Source: Agaricus subrufescens (taxonomy: Eukaryota; Basidiomycota; Agaricomycetes; Agaricales; Agaricaceae). Taken from it: a stretch of DNA of 64,000 nucleotides. The DNA is taken from positions 2,294,001 through 2,358,000 of the forward strand of contig CM057057.1 in assembly GCA_029945375.1 (NCBI GenBank). Direction: 5' to 3'. A model generated the notes under the pieces. The model saw only the letters and a list, made by a program, of their open reading frames with translations. It was not told the origin of the DNA and searched no databases. Shown here piece by piece: positions 47,150 through 58,486 of the stretch (the stretch's first letter is position 1; every line of letters starts with the position of its first letter). A program made the translations under genes and the position numbers.

Positions 47150-47622
47150 AAGAAAAAAAAAATTTTTATATAAATATCTATACATATATATAGTATACTT
47201 ACAAATGCACACGAGTAAAAACACAAAAGCCAATTTCCAAATTATATTATTGGCTATTGCTAGAGGGCGTTACATCTTTTTTTTTCGCGAACATGAAACA
47301 GATTAGCCCTGTATTTCTGTCGTGATAGATACATAACGAGGTAGGTGGAGGGGGTAAGAGCGGGATAATTAAATGTCTAGTAGTGTCCGGATGTAGTAGC
47401 GAGTGTGAGCGATGCTATCGAGTGATGTAAAGTATCCACAATACAAAAAAAAAAAGAAAATAGTCCAAAAGCAAACAACGAACAAAGAATAATATAGTTC
47501 CACAGGAACGCGAGAACGGGGAGAAGGATGAAAATCGTTCTGGAAAATGGTTCGAAAAAAAAGGGAGGACGGACCGACCATTCGCAAAGATTTTACCCAA
47601 AAAAAGTAAGAAAATTGTCTAT
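47150..47622. other. Convergent intergenic spacer
   Basis: About 470 bp between two converging 3' ends, AT-rich with A/T tracts (47148-47175, 47440-47460). No gene is seen. Confidence 0.5.
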
Positions 47623-49645
47623 TTAGAACCGGTTCACAACACCCAACGCGCCAATAATAGCTCCAGCAAAACCGACGGCGAGTGCGTTCCAAAGTCCAGG
47701 GCTGAATTTGGGAGGCTCGCTGTTGAAGGGAATGTAGCTGGTCGTCGATGGGGCGGCACCGAAACTACCGCCGGTTCCTCCACCAGTAAGGTTGGCACCG
47801 TTAGGCTATCAGTTATATTTAGCTTTTTGGGTGGAGACGCTCTCAATGGTCATGACTTACGCCGATGGGACGAGAATTATCTGCGAAGGCGCAGGTGTCT
47901 GAGGTACAGATGCACTGGCCCTTAATCGGGTCCCAGAAGGGAGTGGAGCAGTTAGCCGGAACTAAGAGATGACGATCAACAAGTTGCGAAAATGGTACAA
48001 GCATATGATACTTACGTCGGAAACGAGCATTTTGACCATCTGGTACTTGCTGAGGAGGATTTGGGTTATCCGTGGTAGGCTCGACTTCAGGGCATCCATA
48101 CTAGATCACGATTCAATACATGGCAATTCAAACGTGAGACCCCAATGGAACTTACACAGGTATAGAAGGGAAAATCGGAGAAGGCACAGTGAGAGAGCAG
48201 ACCTTCCTCGTTGCCTGGCATACCGTTGCAAATCTTGGCATCGACCTGGGGAGTGGAGCACTTGAACGGAGCAAACGAATCAAGCTGGGAGATGGGCACA
48301 GGATTGCGGACCCAGTCAAGCAACTGCTCGTTGGATACAATCCACACTGATGAAAAAGATCAGAACCATCACTAGATCACGTATCGCGTATCAAGAAACA
48401 CGAACCGTTCTGTTGATTTTGTGCCCAATCCAAGAAGGCATTGATCATTTGAATTGTAGAATTCGGGGATGGAACACCGGGATAAGTCGCCTGGGAATGG
48501 CAGGGTTGGTAAAGAAAACGTAGATCGCCTTAGTGAAAACCCTTACCGAAAGATGGATAGGATGGGTGTAAAGACCGACGGGTTGACGGTTGCCATTGTA
48601 ATGGTCGGTAAAGGTAGACTTCATGTACTCGAGGGTGGCAGTATCGTTCGGTGCTGACTCGCCATTTGCAGTGTCACTGGGATCAACTTTGTAAGTCACA
48701 AAAGCATATGGAGTTAAAGCGTGCTTACAGCCATGGGTCCATAAGGTGGATCCCATCGACACCCCGTTTGTCGAAGAACGCATACATGGGAATCTCCCAG
48801 AAACCGGGTAGTTTAGGCTCGCCCTTGCACGTGTTTGCCACATCCAAGCAGTTGTTTGCCATTCCATAGTCGAGCGTGTACGGCCAATAGGCATCGGTTC
48901 CCGGATCGGTGACCGGAATGGCGGCGGATGCACTGGATTCGTAGAGGAACTGGGCTTTGTAGAGGAGCTCGAGGGTTTCACGAGAGTAATTAAGGAAAGG
49001 AGCGCGGAAACCTTTAATGGAACTCATAGGGATGCCAGCCAAGGAGTTGAGTGCAATGAGGTTGCCATTAATTTCCTCGGCAGACGGAGAACCAACATGG
49101 GTCATACTTGAGAAATGTCGGCAAACGAGTTTGATGAAATGAAGAGGAGAAGAACATACGTGTGATCCGCAATTTCATTTCCTGCGACATACCAGTCTGC
49201 GAAGGGCACGCGGGATTAGGGTGGGAAGCGAGAGGAGGGCAACGAGGAATCATACCCGTAACGAGAGTGTAGTTTGTGTAGTTGAGAGAGGTGTAATAGG
49301 TCATCTTTACGGGGCAACCGTTGGGATTTTTGCGGTGAGCCAAAAATTGATTCACGGAATCGAGGGTGTAGGATTGTATGGCATCGTCGGCGGTGAAGAC
49401 GACGAACATGGGGGTGTCGGACTAAAAATGCGGTGAGCAGATCGTCGAGAAGAGGGCGGGATACTCACTGGCTGAAGCCCTCCCGGTGGGCTTGTGCTTG
49501 CACAATTGCAGTTGGGCAATTTGCACTTGGATGGGTCACACGAGTAGCCGGCGGCCTCTGCGCTGGAGGTGGGGGCAGAGACGGAGCCATCCTGGGCGAG
49601 AACGAGGAGGGGGAGGAGGGCAGCGAGCCAGCCGAACAGCAGCAT
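47623..49645 (-). CDS. CDA: Chitin deacetylase (CE4), GPI-anchored
   Basis: Removes acetyl groups from chitin at the cell surface, giving chitosan. The start MLLFGWLAALLPLLVLAQ is a signal peptide. A cysteine cluster, CDPSKCKLPNCNCAS followed by PPGGL, resembles the motif that precedes the catalytic domain in metazoan CDAs. The NodB fold follows: FVVFTADDAIQSYT (motif 1, with the Asp pair), NEIADHTMTH (motif 2, His ligands HxxxH), KGFRAPFLNYS (motif 3) and a later GVDGIHLMDPW. The last exon has a Ser/Gly/Pro linker and a hydrophobic tail (LWNALAVGFAGAIIGALGVV, then NRF) typical of a GPI-attachment signal. Metal ligands look intact, so an active enzyme is likely. About 450-470 residues in roughly ten exons. 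Confidence 0.9.
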
Positions 49646-51194
49646 GGTTTGGGAGAAAGGAAAGGACAGAAAGCGGAGAGAACAAAACTCGCCCGGCCTC
49701 TCTCCCCGTCAGCCGTCCATGCCGGCCAATTGAATGTGGCTGACTCAGCAGCCCGCATTCCACCCCGTCGACGCTCTCCGCGCGTTTCTCAGTCGTGCCG
49801 CGCAGCAGCAGCAGGGCCCATTTCACAGAGCACGCGAGGCCCACTGCGGGCACATGTCGTGTCGAGCGACAGCAGAAAACGCAGGCCTGGCCTTGAGCAG
49901 GCGGTGGCTGCCAGGAAAGATCCGGTGTTTTGACAGCATGGAGTTGCCACATATATACGCGTATCATGAGGTGACTCGAAAACAAAGCCGCGCAAGTTTC
50001 TAGACCCGGCCAGAAGTGACCGCCACCGCTTCGACGGTCACGAGCCCGCTGCAAACACCGTCGGCCGCAAAAGACCCAATAGGTGCCTACCCAGAGCTAG
50101 AGTTAGAGCGCTCCGCGAATCGGATGCTAGTCCTTCCCGGATCTAGTCGTGCCCGTTTCGGCCCACGCATCAGCAAAGGGTTTTTTTCTGACAGATGCTG
50201 GAAATGCCATATTATTTTGGCCGGCGCCGCGGGTAACCATCTGGGCGGTGGTTATTACTCATCTGGCCCATCCTCGGTACATACCTCTGTGTGGGTCCTT
50301 CACAATTGTACTGCCCGATTGTATTGCCGTGATGCAGCGAAGGCATAGTCAGCCCGTCGTGGTAGTGCAGACGAGGAAGGCGTGAGAGATCAACTGGTAA
50401 TCCATGTATTACCCGTATTGGGCTACTGGCCAAAGCGAGGGGAAGCACTGGAAGCGCGATATCTTCCCCAAAAGACAGATATATCTCTAATTACAATAGC
50501 CATAAGAAGCGCCAGTCATTGATTCTTGTGTACATTAATGAAATGTCAAGATGTCAAGACTATCAAGACACCCTAACTATAGACTATCACCGATTACATA
50601 CACAGCTTACCCCTTCTTTTGAGCCTGGAACTTATATTACGCGACGTGTATGAGTATGAATTCAACAATTCAAGTTAAAGGGGGTGTTATAACATACACT
50701 GTCTCACGCTAACTCATTGCCTCCTATGATTCCTATAAAAGCCCCTATGAACTACGTATATAAATTAGGTTGATTTAAAACTTACTTCATCTCGAATCAA
50801 GTGTCCACACAGATAACAGGAGGTCCATAAACTAGTACTGACATGGAATCCAAATAAAAGGGAGAGGAGAGGAGATGGGAAGCGAGCAAGACAAGCCTAG
50901 AAGGTCGCTGATCCAAAGTACACTCTTCCTCAGAGGAAGATAGTTGAGTAAGCCATCTCTTCTAGGTGCAAGAATCCTGTTGGACAAAAGCACGAGAAGA
51001 ATCCGATAGTTCGCATTCAACATTCAAAACTTCACAGCTAAAAATACACAAGGCGCTGGGGCAACACCACCTAAAAATGAAGTGGACTGTAGAGGGATAC
51101 TTTATATGACATCGAGGTTCAACTTTGCATACCCCGCTGTCATACTAGTAAGACCCCTTGATTGGTCCAACTCTACCAAAGATGACTCCCCCGC
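49646..51194. other. Intergenic, 1.5 kb, chitin deacetylase promoter and array edge
   Basis: GC-rich to about 50460, then AT-rich. Overlapping open frames on both strands at 49433-50448 reflect base composition. The left edge of the nucleotidyltransferase array starts at about 51000. No gene is recognised. Confidence 0.45.
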
Positions 51195-52787
51195 CTAATT
51201 CTCTGACTCCTCGGACTCCAATTCCGATTCATAGAATTGAAGATTTCTAACTAGCTGCCCAGATCCAACTAATTGTTTGATCTGTCCACGATATTCCATA
51301 AACTAGCACCACAATAGTCAACTCTGATTTTTCTCTCCCAAGAGAACCACAAATACTCACCTTTTGACCAACAGAAACCAGTGACCCCGATACACTCTGA
51401 TTAGTCTTCTCCGCATTCCAAATCTTCTCAAGAGCTCCACCAAACATCAATTGAATTCGTTCAAACTTCTCAACTAACAACGAAGCTGTAATGATACGTT
51501 CTTTAAAAAGAAACATCACATTAGACAAAAATTCATCTATGCAATTATAAACTCACCAGGATCGGTAGGGCATTGAATCACCAATTTCTCATAACACCTC
51601 TGATGTACCGATTTCCTATTTCCCTTCTTCGGCTTCTTCACCAGTATCCCACGTGAGGGTGAGATATACCATCTCTCAAAAGGTACGTCCTTCGAAAAAT
51701 ACATAAGAAACCCCTTTAAACTCTCAACCATTGATCTCTTCCTCCTCGGATACTCTAGATGACTCTCTGGCAACTCATATGGATTATACTAAAAAACCGT
51801 ATTAAAAAGTTTCCAAGTTTATGGATCATTATCTGCTTACCTGGAGGAAGAAAATGCACGCACATACATACCACAGCAAAACTACTCAAACCATGTTGAG
51901 AGGCATCATTCAGCCCGCAGATCCAAAGAGCACCTCTAATTATCATTGCCAACGGTTTCAATGCCAGTATCGTGTTCAATTGTCTCTTTACCCATTCATT
52001 ATTTCTAAGCCCCGAGATATTATTGATCGCAACATCAAATGACAACGACCCTCAGATGATTATAACCCAAAAAAGACAAGTAAATCATGCAACCTACATC
52101 AAGACGAAGAAGAGACATACCAAACTCAGATAGTGTAGAGATCTTGATAATAGGAACCCTCGCATTGAGAATTTCATCCACTTCTTTAACCCACCCCTTC
52201 TCTCTCACGAAATAAGCAAGTTCAGCGAGCTCATCCCCTACAGATACTTCATCATCCGTCTCAACCACCAAGTCAATATCACTATTCTCAAATGCCGAAT
52301 ATCAAAGACGCCGAATTGAAAGAAAATAAAAATACATCTCGTACCTTCGAGGTAAACGCAGCCCGGTGGATGTACTCCCCAATATCCGGATCCTACAACC
52401 CGGAAAAAAGGCCTCAAGGTATCTTTGAACATGGTTCTGAACAAGACGATTTACAATTTCTTCCTCTGGTGTTGGAGTCATATAATCCACATACGCCCAA
52501 ATCTCATCTTTGAGTCTAACAAAAGAAGATGATCACCACCATCAGAAGGAGAAAGGGATGCCAAGAACGCGGCCAAAATCGAAAATATAAAAAAAAATAA
52601 TAAGAAACAGAAAGCAGAAAACAGTTTAACGTCATCTTCCAAGAAGAAAATGCGAAAACGACAGCTAACAAACCAGCACGTATACGTACCTCACCAGGCT
52701 CACCTCATCAGACTTGTAGTTCAACTTCCTTGGTAAAGGTCGCGTCCAAGGTGCATACCTGGTCGTGGTATTCCCAGTACCAGACAT
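51195..52787 (-). CDS. Trf4/Cid-type nucleotidyltransferase (non-canonical poly(A) polymerase), copy A
   Basis: Seven exons from MSGTGNTTTRYAPWTRPLP to YESELESEESEN encode about 440 residues. The polymerase-beta-like core is complete: GSTSTGLRLPR joins across an intron to SDIDLVVE (first two catalytic aspartates), and the third lies in LSFDVAINN. The central domain shows LALKPLAMIIRGAL and GLNDASQHGLSSFAVVCMC, the Trf4/PAPD5 pattern, and the PAP-associated domain follows (FERWYISPSRG, VIQCPTDPG, then ITASLLVEKFERI). Family members add A or U tails to RNA. This copy lacks the long terminal extensions of Trf4 itself and is closer in size to Cid12-like enzymes. Exon 1 is four codons longer than in B and C (KSDEVSLVR) unless an earlier GTGAGC donor is used. 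No visible defects. Confidence 0.9.
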
Positions 52788-53149
52788 GATCAACAACCCT
52801 CAGCTTGGTTTCCAAATCTTCGTTGTAAAGTGTTCTCCTAAAAATTAGGGGACCGGACTGCCAATGAGACATATCATGATCGTGACAGAGAAGTAGTGAC
52901 CCAGTTTATTTTGATGCTAGAAGTCCTCCCTGCTCATGTAGACCGCCACAAGTCACCCTTTGAGTAACAGATACTTCAAATATTACAGCATTGTTTCAAG
53001 TTCGGATACATTCAAAATCTTACAGCTAAAAATACACAAGACGCACACCCAAAAATGAAGCGGACTGCGGAGGGGTACTTTATATGACATCGAGGTTCAA
53101 GTTCGCATACCCCGCTGTCATATTAATAAGATCCCTCAATTAGTCCAAC

Positions 53150-54721
53150 TCATCCAAAGATGACGCGTCCTTCTGACTCCTCAGGCTCTGAATCCAATTT
53201 GTAGAATTGAAGATTTCCAAATAACTGTCCCGACTGAACTAGCTGTCCGATCTGCCAACGATATTCCATAAACTAGTACCACAACATTCGACTTGAGTTT
53301 TCCTTTCCCAAGAAAACCACAACCACTCACCTTTTGATCAACAGAAACCAGAAACCCCAGTATATTCGGACAGATCTTCTCCGCATTCTGAAACCTCTCA
53401 AAAGCTCTACCAAACACAGACCGAATCTGTTCAAACTTCTCAACTGATAAGGAGGCCGTAATGTTACGCGCTCAAAAAAAAAACCACATTAGACGAAAAC
53501 TCATCTATACAATCATAAACTCACCAGGATCAGTAGGACATTGAATCACCAAATTTCCATGACACCTCCGACTTATCAATCTCCCACTACCCTTCTTCGG
53601 CTTCTTCACCAATGTCCCACGTGAAGTTGAGATATACCATTTCTCAAATGGTATATCCCTCGAATAATACAAAAGAAACCCTTTCAAAATCTCAGCCAGT
53701 GATTCCCCTCCTCTCGGATCCACTAGATGACCCAACGGCAATCGATACGGATTATGCTTGATTGTTTTTTTTCCAACACATTAGAAAATTGGATATTTCT
53801 AAGTCTATGGGTGATGCTTTGCTTACCCGGAGGAAGAAGATGCACATGCATACTACCGCAAAACTACTCAAACCATGTTGAGAGGCATCGTTCAACCCGT
53901 GTTGCGAAAGAGCACCTCTAATTATCAATGCTAGCGGTTTCAACGCCGGCATAGAGTTCAAGTGTCTCATGACCCATACATTATTCCTAAGTCCCGAGAT
54001 ACCATTGATCCCAACATCAAAATTTAACGACCCTATGACCCAAGAAAACCATTGAAATTATACAGCCTGCATTAAGATGAGGAGGAGGAGACATACCAAA
54101 CTCAGATGTTGTAGTGATCTTGATAATAGGAACCCTCGCATTAAGCACCTTATGCACATTTTCAGCCCACGCCTTCTCTCTCACCAGATCAGCAAGCTGA
54201 ACAAGCCCATCCACCACAGATACTTCATAGACCGTCTCAATTACCAAGTCAATGTCACTATTCCCGAAAAAAACGAAATGCCGAATATCAAAAATGCCGA
54301 ACTAAAAGAAAAACAAAATAATTCGTACCTTTGAGGTAAGCGCAATCCAGTAGATGTACTCCCTGTTATGTAAGTCCTACAACCCGGAAAAACAAGTCTT
54401 GCAATATCCTGAACGTGGTTCCCAACGAAAAAATTTACAATCTCTTCCTCCCGTGTTGGAGACATATAATTCACATACGCCCAAATCTCATCTTCGAGTC
54501 TAATAAAAGATAATAATCACCCACCATCAGAGGCCGAAAGGGATATACCAAGAGCGCAACCGAAATAAAAAAAATAGAGTATCAACATTATCCTTCGCGA
54601 AAGGAAAAAGAAAACAACAGGCCAACACGTGTACGTACCTTGCCTCAGCAGACTCGTAGTTCCTCATTGGTAAAAGATCCAACCAAGGCACATATCGAGT
54701 AGTATCACCAATACCAGACAT
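53150..54721 (-). CDS. Trf4/Cid-type nucleotidyltransferase, copy B
   Basis: Same exon plan as copies A and C. Start MSGIGDTTRYVPWLDLLPM; nucleotide-binding GSTSTGLRLPQ spliced to SDIDLVIE; third Asp in LNFDVGING; central GLNDASQHGLSSFAVVCMCI; PAP-associated part PFEKWYISTSRG, VIQCPTDPG and ITASLSVEKFEQI; acidic end with EPEESEGRVIFG. All three catalytic aspartates are present. About 430 residues. It differs from copy A at many positions throughout, and the C-terminal tail differs in both length and sequence. Neighbouring promoters are homologous, so co-expression with A and C is possible. Substrate RNA unknown. Confidence 0.9.
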
Positions 54722-54974
54722 GATCAACAACCGTCAATTCCGTTTCCAGATCTTCGTTGCAAAGTCCTCTCCCAAACGCTCAGAGCACAGGAGTTCAAGC
54801 AAGACGTGTATCACGATTGTGACAAAGAAGTAGCGACCCAGTTCAATGTGATGCACTAGTACTGCCCCCCTGTTTATATAGAACGCCACAAGTCACTCCC
54901 CCGAGTGACTGATTACTTTAAATACCACAGCCTCGTTTCCTATTCAATTTAGCAACGAGGAAGGGTTTTAAGTT

Positions 54975-55383
54975 CGGATATAGAAGCATGACAAGAAAAC
55001 TCACACCACTACCCACATCCATCTACATCACCCCAAAAATCCCAGAGGCCACACAGGTCAGCTTTCCCGCATATCATTCGCGACAGAGACACACACAACA
55101 GAAATCAATACCACCATCACTTCCTGATCTTCTCATCCCAGCCAAACTTATTACTTTATCTCTCAACAACCCTCAGCTCCGTTTCCAAATTTTCGTTGTA
55201 AAGTGTTCTCCTAGAAAAATCAGAGAACGGGACTGCCAACAACTTAAGACGTATCACGATCGTGACGGGGAAGTAGTGACCCACTTCATTCCGGTACACG
55301 AAAAGTCCTCCCTGCTTATGTAGATCGGCTGCCACAAGTCACTCCTCGAGTGACCAATTGCTTCAAATATTACAACATCATTT
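54975..55383. repeat. Chimeric spacer: DAP1-like upstream fragment fused to a gene-less nucleotidyltransferase promoter
   Basis: 54975-55165 matches 57345-57537, the region upstream of the DAP1-like gene (shared CACATCCATCTA/CCGCATCCATCTA, CCCCAAAAATCCCA, CTTCCTGATC-TCTCATCC, AGCCAAA). At about 55165 it switches to CAACAACCCTCAGCTCCGTTTCCAAAT, the sequence that sits just upstream of the start codons of the array genes, and continues as a promoter into the 3' flank of copy C with no gene body. This is the footprint of a lost or recombined copy. Confidence 0.7.
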
Positions 55384-55539
55384 TAAGTTCGGACGGATTC
55401 AAAAATTTACAGCTAAATAATACACAAGACGCTGGAGCAACCGCACCTGAAAATGAAGTGGACTGTGGAGGGATACTTTATATGACATCGAGGTTCAAAT
55501 TCGCATGCCTCGCTGTCATACTAACAAGACCCCCCTCAA

Positions 55540-57088
55540 TCAGTTCCACATATCCTCAGATGACTCGTCCTCGGTCTCTAATTCCGATTCGTAGTATCCA
55601 ATATTCCCAGATAACTGTCCAGATCGAACTAGTTGTCTGATCTCCCTGCGATATTCCATAAACTAGTATCACAACAGTGAACTTCAAATTTTCTCTCTCA
55701 AGAGAACCACAAATACTCACCCCATAGTCAACAGAAACCAGGGGCCCCAACACATTCCGACTAGTCGTCTCCGCATTCCGAATCCTCTCAAGAGCTCTAC
55801 CAAATACATACTGAATTTGTTGAAACTTCTCAACCGACAGCGAAGCGGTAATATTACGCGCTTTAGAAAAGAATCACATTAGACAAAGAAACTCATCCAT
55901 GCAAGTTATAATCAAATTATAATAAACTCACCAGGATCAGTAGGACATTGAATCACCAAATTCTCATAACATCTCCGATGTATCAATCTCCCATACCCCT
56001 TCTTCGGCTTCTTCACCAATCTCCCACGCGAAGCTGAGATATACCATCTCTCAAAAGGTACATCTCTCGAATAATACATCAGAAACCCTTTCAAAATCTC
56101 AACCAGTGATTTCGTCCTCCTCGGGTTGACTAGCTGGCTCCTTCGCAATTGATATGGATTATACTAAGAAAAAAGGGTGTTAGAATAATGGATATTTTCA
56201 AATCTATAGGCGATGTTTTTGCGTACCTGCAGAAAAAAGACGCACATGCATACCACTGCAAAACTACTCAAACCATGTTGAGAGGCATCGTTCAACCCGC
56301 GTTGCGAAAGAGCTCCTCTAATTATCAACGCCAACGGTTTCAAAGCCGGCATGGTGTTTATTCGTGTCCTTACCCATTCATTATTTCTAAGCCCCGCAGT
56401 ACTATTAATCCCAACATCAAAATTCAACGACCCTATAACGCAAGAAAGACGTTGAAATTGTGCAATCTATGTCAAGACGAAGAGGAGACGTACCAAACTC
56501 AGGTGTTGTTGAGATTCTGATGATAGGAACCCTCGCATCAAGTATCTCATCTACATCTTCAACCCACCCCTTCTGCGTCATCAGGTCAGCAAGTACAATG
56601 AGCCCATCCACCGCCGATACTTCATCAAGCGTCTCAATCACCAGGTCAATATCACTGTTCCCCCCCAAAATAATGAAATGTTGAGTATCAAAAACGCCGA
56701 ATAATAAGAAAAAAAAACATACCTTCGAGGTAAACGCAATCCAGAAGCTGTACTACCAGAGACATGGACTTTACAACCCGGAAACACAGGTCTCAAAGTA
56801 CCCTGAACGAGTTTCCCAACAAAATGAATCACAATTTCTTCCTCTGGTGATGGAGTCATATAATCCACATACGCCCAAATCTCATCTTCGAGTCTGATAA
56901 AGAAAAACAATCACCCACCATCAGAGGCAGAAAGGGATAACAAGAGTGCAGCCAAAATCGAAAGGAAAATAAAAACTAGGTAAAGAAAAATAACGAAGCA
57001 ATACGGGTACGTACCTCGCCTCAGCAGACCTGTAGTTCCTCCTTGGTATAAGATTCAACCACGGTGTGTGTCTTGCAGTACCCGACAT
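55540..57088 (-). CDS. Trf4/Cid-type nucleotidyltransferase, copy C
   Basis: Start MSGTARHTPWLNLIPRRNYR (shorter before the first Trp than A and B). Core GSTASGLRLPR spliced to SDIDLVIE; third Asp in LNFDVGINS; central RGALSQRGLNDASQHGLSSF; PAP-associated PFERWYISASRG, VIQCPTDPG and ITASLSVEKFQQI; end ETEDESSEDMWN. Catalytic aspartates intact. About 425 residues. It is the copy next to the DAP1-like gene, with which it shares a divergent intergenic region of about 680 bp; part of that region was carried into the B-C spacer during array growth. Role in RNA tailing is inferred from the family. Confidence 0.9.
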
Positions 57089-57770
57089 GATCAACAACCC
57101 TCAGCCCCGTTTCCAAATCTTCGTCGCAAATCGTCCTCCCAAAGACAGTCAGAGCGGGACTACCGACAAGACGTATCACGGTCGTGACAAAGAAGCAGCG
57201 ACTCGGTTCAATCCGATACACTAAAAGGGCCCCCCTGTTTATATAGAGCGCTACGAGTCACTCCTCGAGTGATCGATCACTTTAAATATCACACCTCGTT
57301 TCCTATTCAAGCCAGCAACGAGGAACAAGGAAGAGTTTTAAGTTCGGGTTTAGAAGCATGGAAAAGGTGACTCACACCCGCATCCATCTATATCACCCCC
57401 AAAAATCCCAAATTCAGAGGGCTACTCAAGTCAACTTTCCGAAATACCATTTGCAACAGTCATACACAAAAAGAAATAAATATCACCATCCACTTCCTGA
57501 TCCTCTCATCCTAGCCAAATCTATTAGTCTATCACTTTCTCACAAGAAGCACCCAAGGGCCGAACATCAGACCAAATCCCAAAACCGTCGTTCCAATCGT
57601 AACGGCGGTAATGAGGAAATCCAATCAGATCATGCGACCCCAGACACGTGCAACGCCGTCGGCCTCCCCCACACTCAGCGGGGTGGGTACGTGGAGTCCG
57701 CTCAATCCTCAGCCCTCCACGACAAATCCGTTAACCATAGCCCCTCGTCACCATCCACATCTTCCGAAAC
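57089..57770. other. Divergent intergenic region, nucleotidyltransferase C / DAP1-like
   Basis: The first about 260 bp is the array-type promoter (contains TTTATATAGAGCGC, a TATA-like element, at about 57238). The rest is the leader side of the DAP1-like gene. A 142-codon open frame at 57358-57786 has no family match and overlaps the leader in another frame. Confidence 0.5.
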
Positions 57771-58292
57771 ATGCCTGAAACTATGATAATTCCCCATCCG
57801 CCCGCAAGTAAGTCAAACAGCTTATCCATATTTGGAGAAAATCCAATCCACCACTATGACTAGTCAAAGTCGGTGGCCGCCGCCGCTCCTCGGTGTCTAG
57901 CAAACCCAAGCCCCACTTCACTGGGTAAGCCTTGGTTCCATAACGTAACGTAGAAGAGTCTCCCTCAAACGAGCTTCTACAGCGGCACACATTCGACAGA
58001 ACCCGCCACCTCTGAACAAAGTGGAAACAACGACAACGACGCAACAACGGATGATTATCCCAGGCCTGCTCCTCCCGGTGAGGGACAGGGCCACCAACAT
58101 GACGGCCACAATCAATATCAAGACGAAGAACAAGCGAAGAAGACCAAGAAACAGCCTTCTAATGACAAAATGAAGGAATATGCTTACTGGAAGGCTGAGA
58201 CGACGAGGCCCACACGCGATGTTCAAGGAAATGTAACAAAGGCTTACGGTGCGGGTGGTCGTATTGCTCAGCCTGCTGGGAAAGGTACTTGA
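57771..58292 (+). CDS. Small DAP1-like (death-associated protein 1) protein
   Basis: Three exons join in frame: 57771-57807, 57864-57924 and 57983-58292, giving 135 residues. The N-terminus MPETMIIPHPPAIKVGGRRR matches the HPPA-(V/I)K-x-GG start of animal DAP1, a proline-rich negative regulator of autophagy and an mTOR substrate. The middle is polar and disordered (GNNDNDATTDDYPRPAPPGE). The C-terminus has KAYGAGGRIAQPAGKGT, compared with the QQPRK-type end of DAP1. No membrane segment or signal peptide. Splice phases agree across all three exons, which supports the model. The similarity is short, so the name is a hypothesis. Confidence 0.6.
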
Positions 58293-58486
58293 TTGACGAA
58301 AGCCATATGAATATCAATAACGAAGTGAATCTGTGTCTTCTGTAATGTAAGTTTGAGCGGCGCTTAAACAAGTGTTGTATAGTGTAGCATGGACGCATAT
58401 GTATATTTTCAGCGAGTTATGCATTACCATATGGATGTCAATGACATAAAAGGGAGAGCGGAGGAACAAGAGTAGATTGGCAAGAT

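Larger units (their letters stand above)
51000..57537. repeat. Tandem array of nucleotidyltransferase gene units
   Basis: Units of about 2.0-2.4 kb repeat in direct orientation. Each starts with a 3' flank containing TTTATATGACATCGAGGTTC (51099, 53079 and 55477) and ends with a promoter that includes CACAAGTCAC. The repeat includes 3' flank, gene and promoter, so whole transcription units were duplicated. Copies differ at many scattered positions, so the duplications are not recent. Confidence 0.85.

Noticed and set aside
49433..50448. Several long overlapping frames beside the chitin deacetylase start
   Set aside because: Present on both strands and in several frames of GC-rich promoter DNA; no consistent codon pattern.
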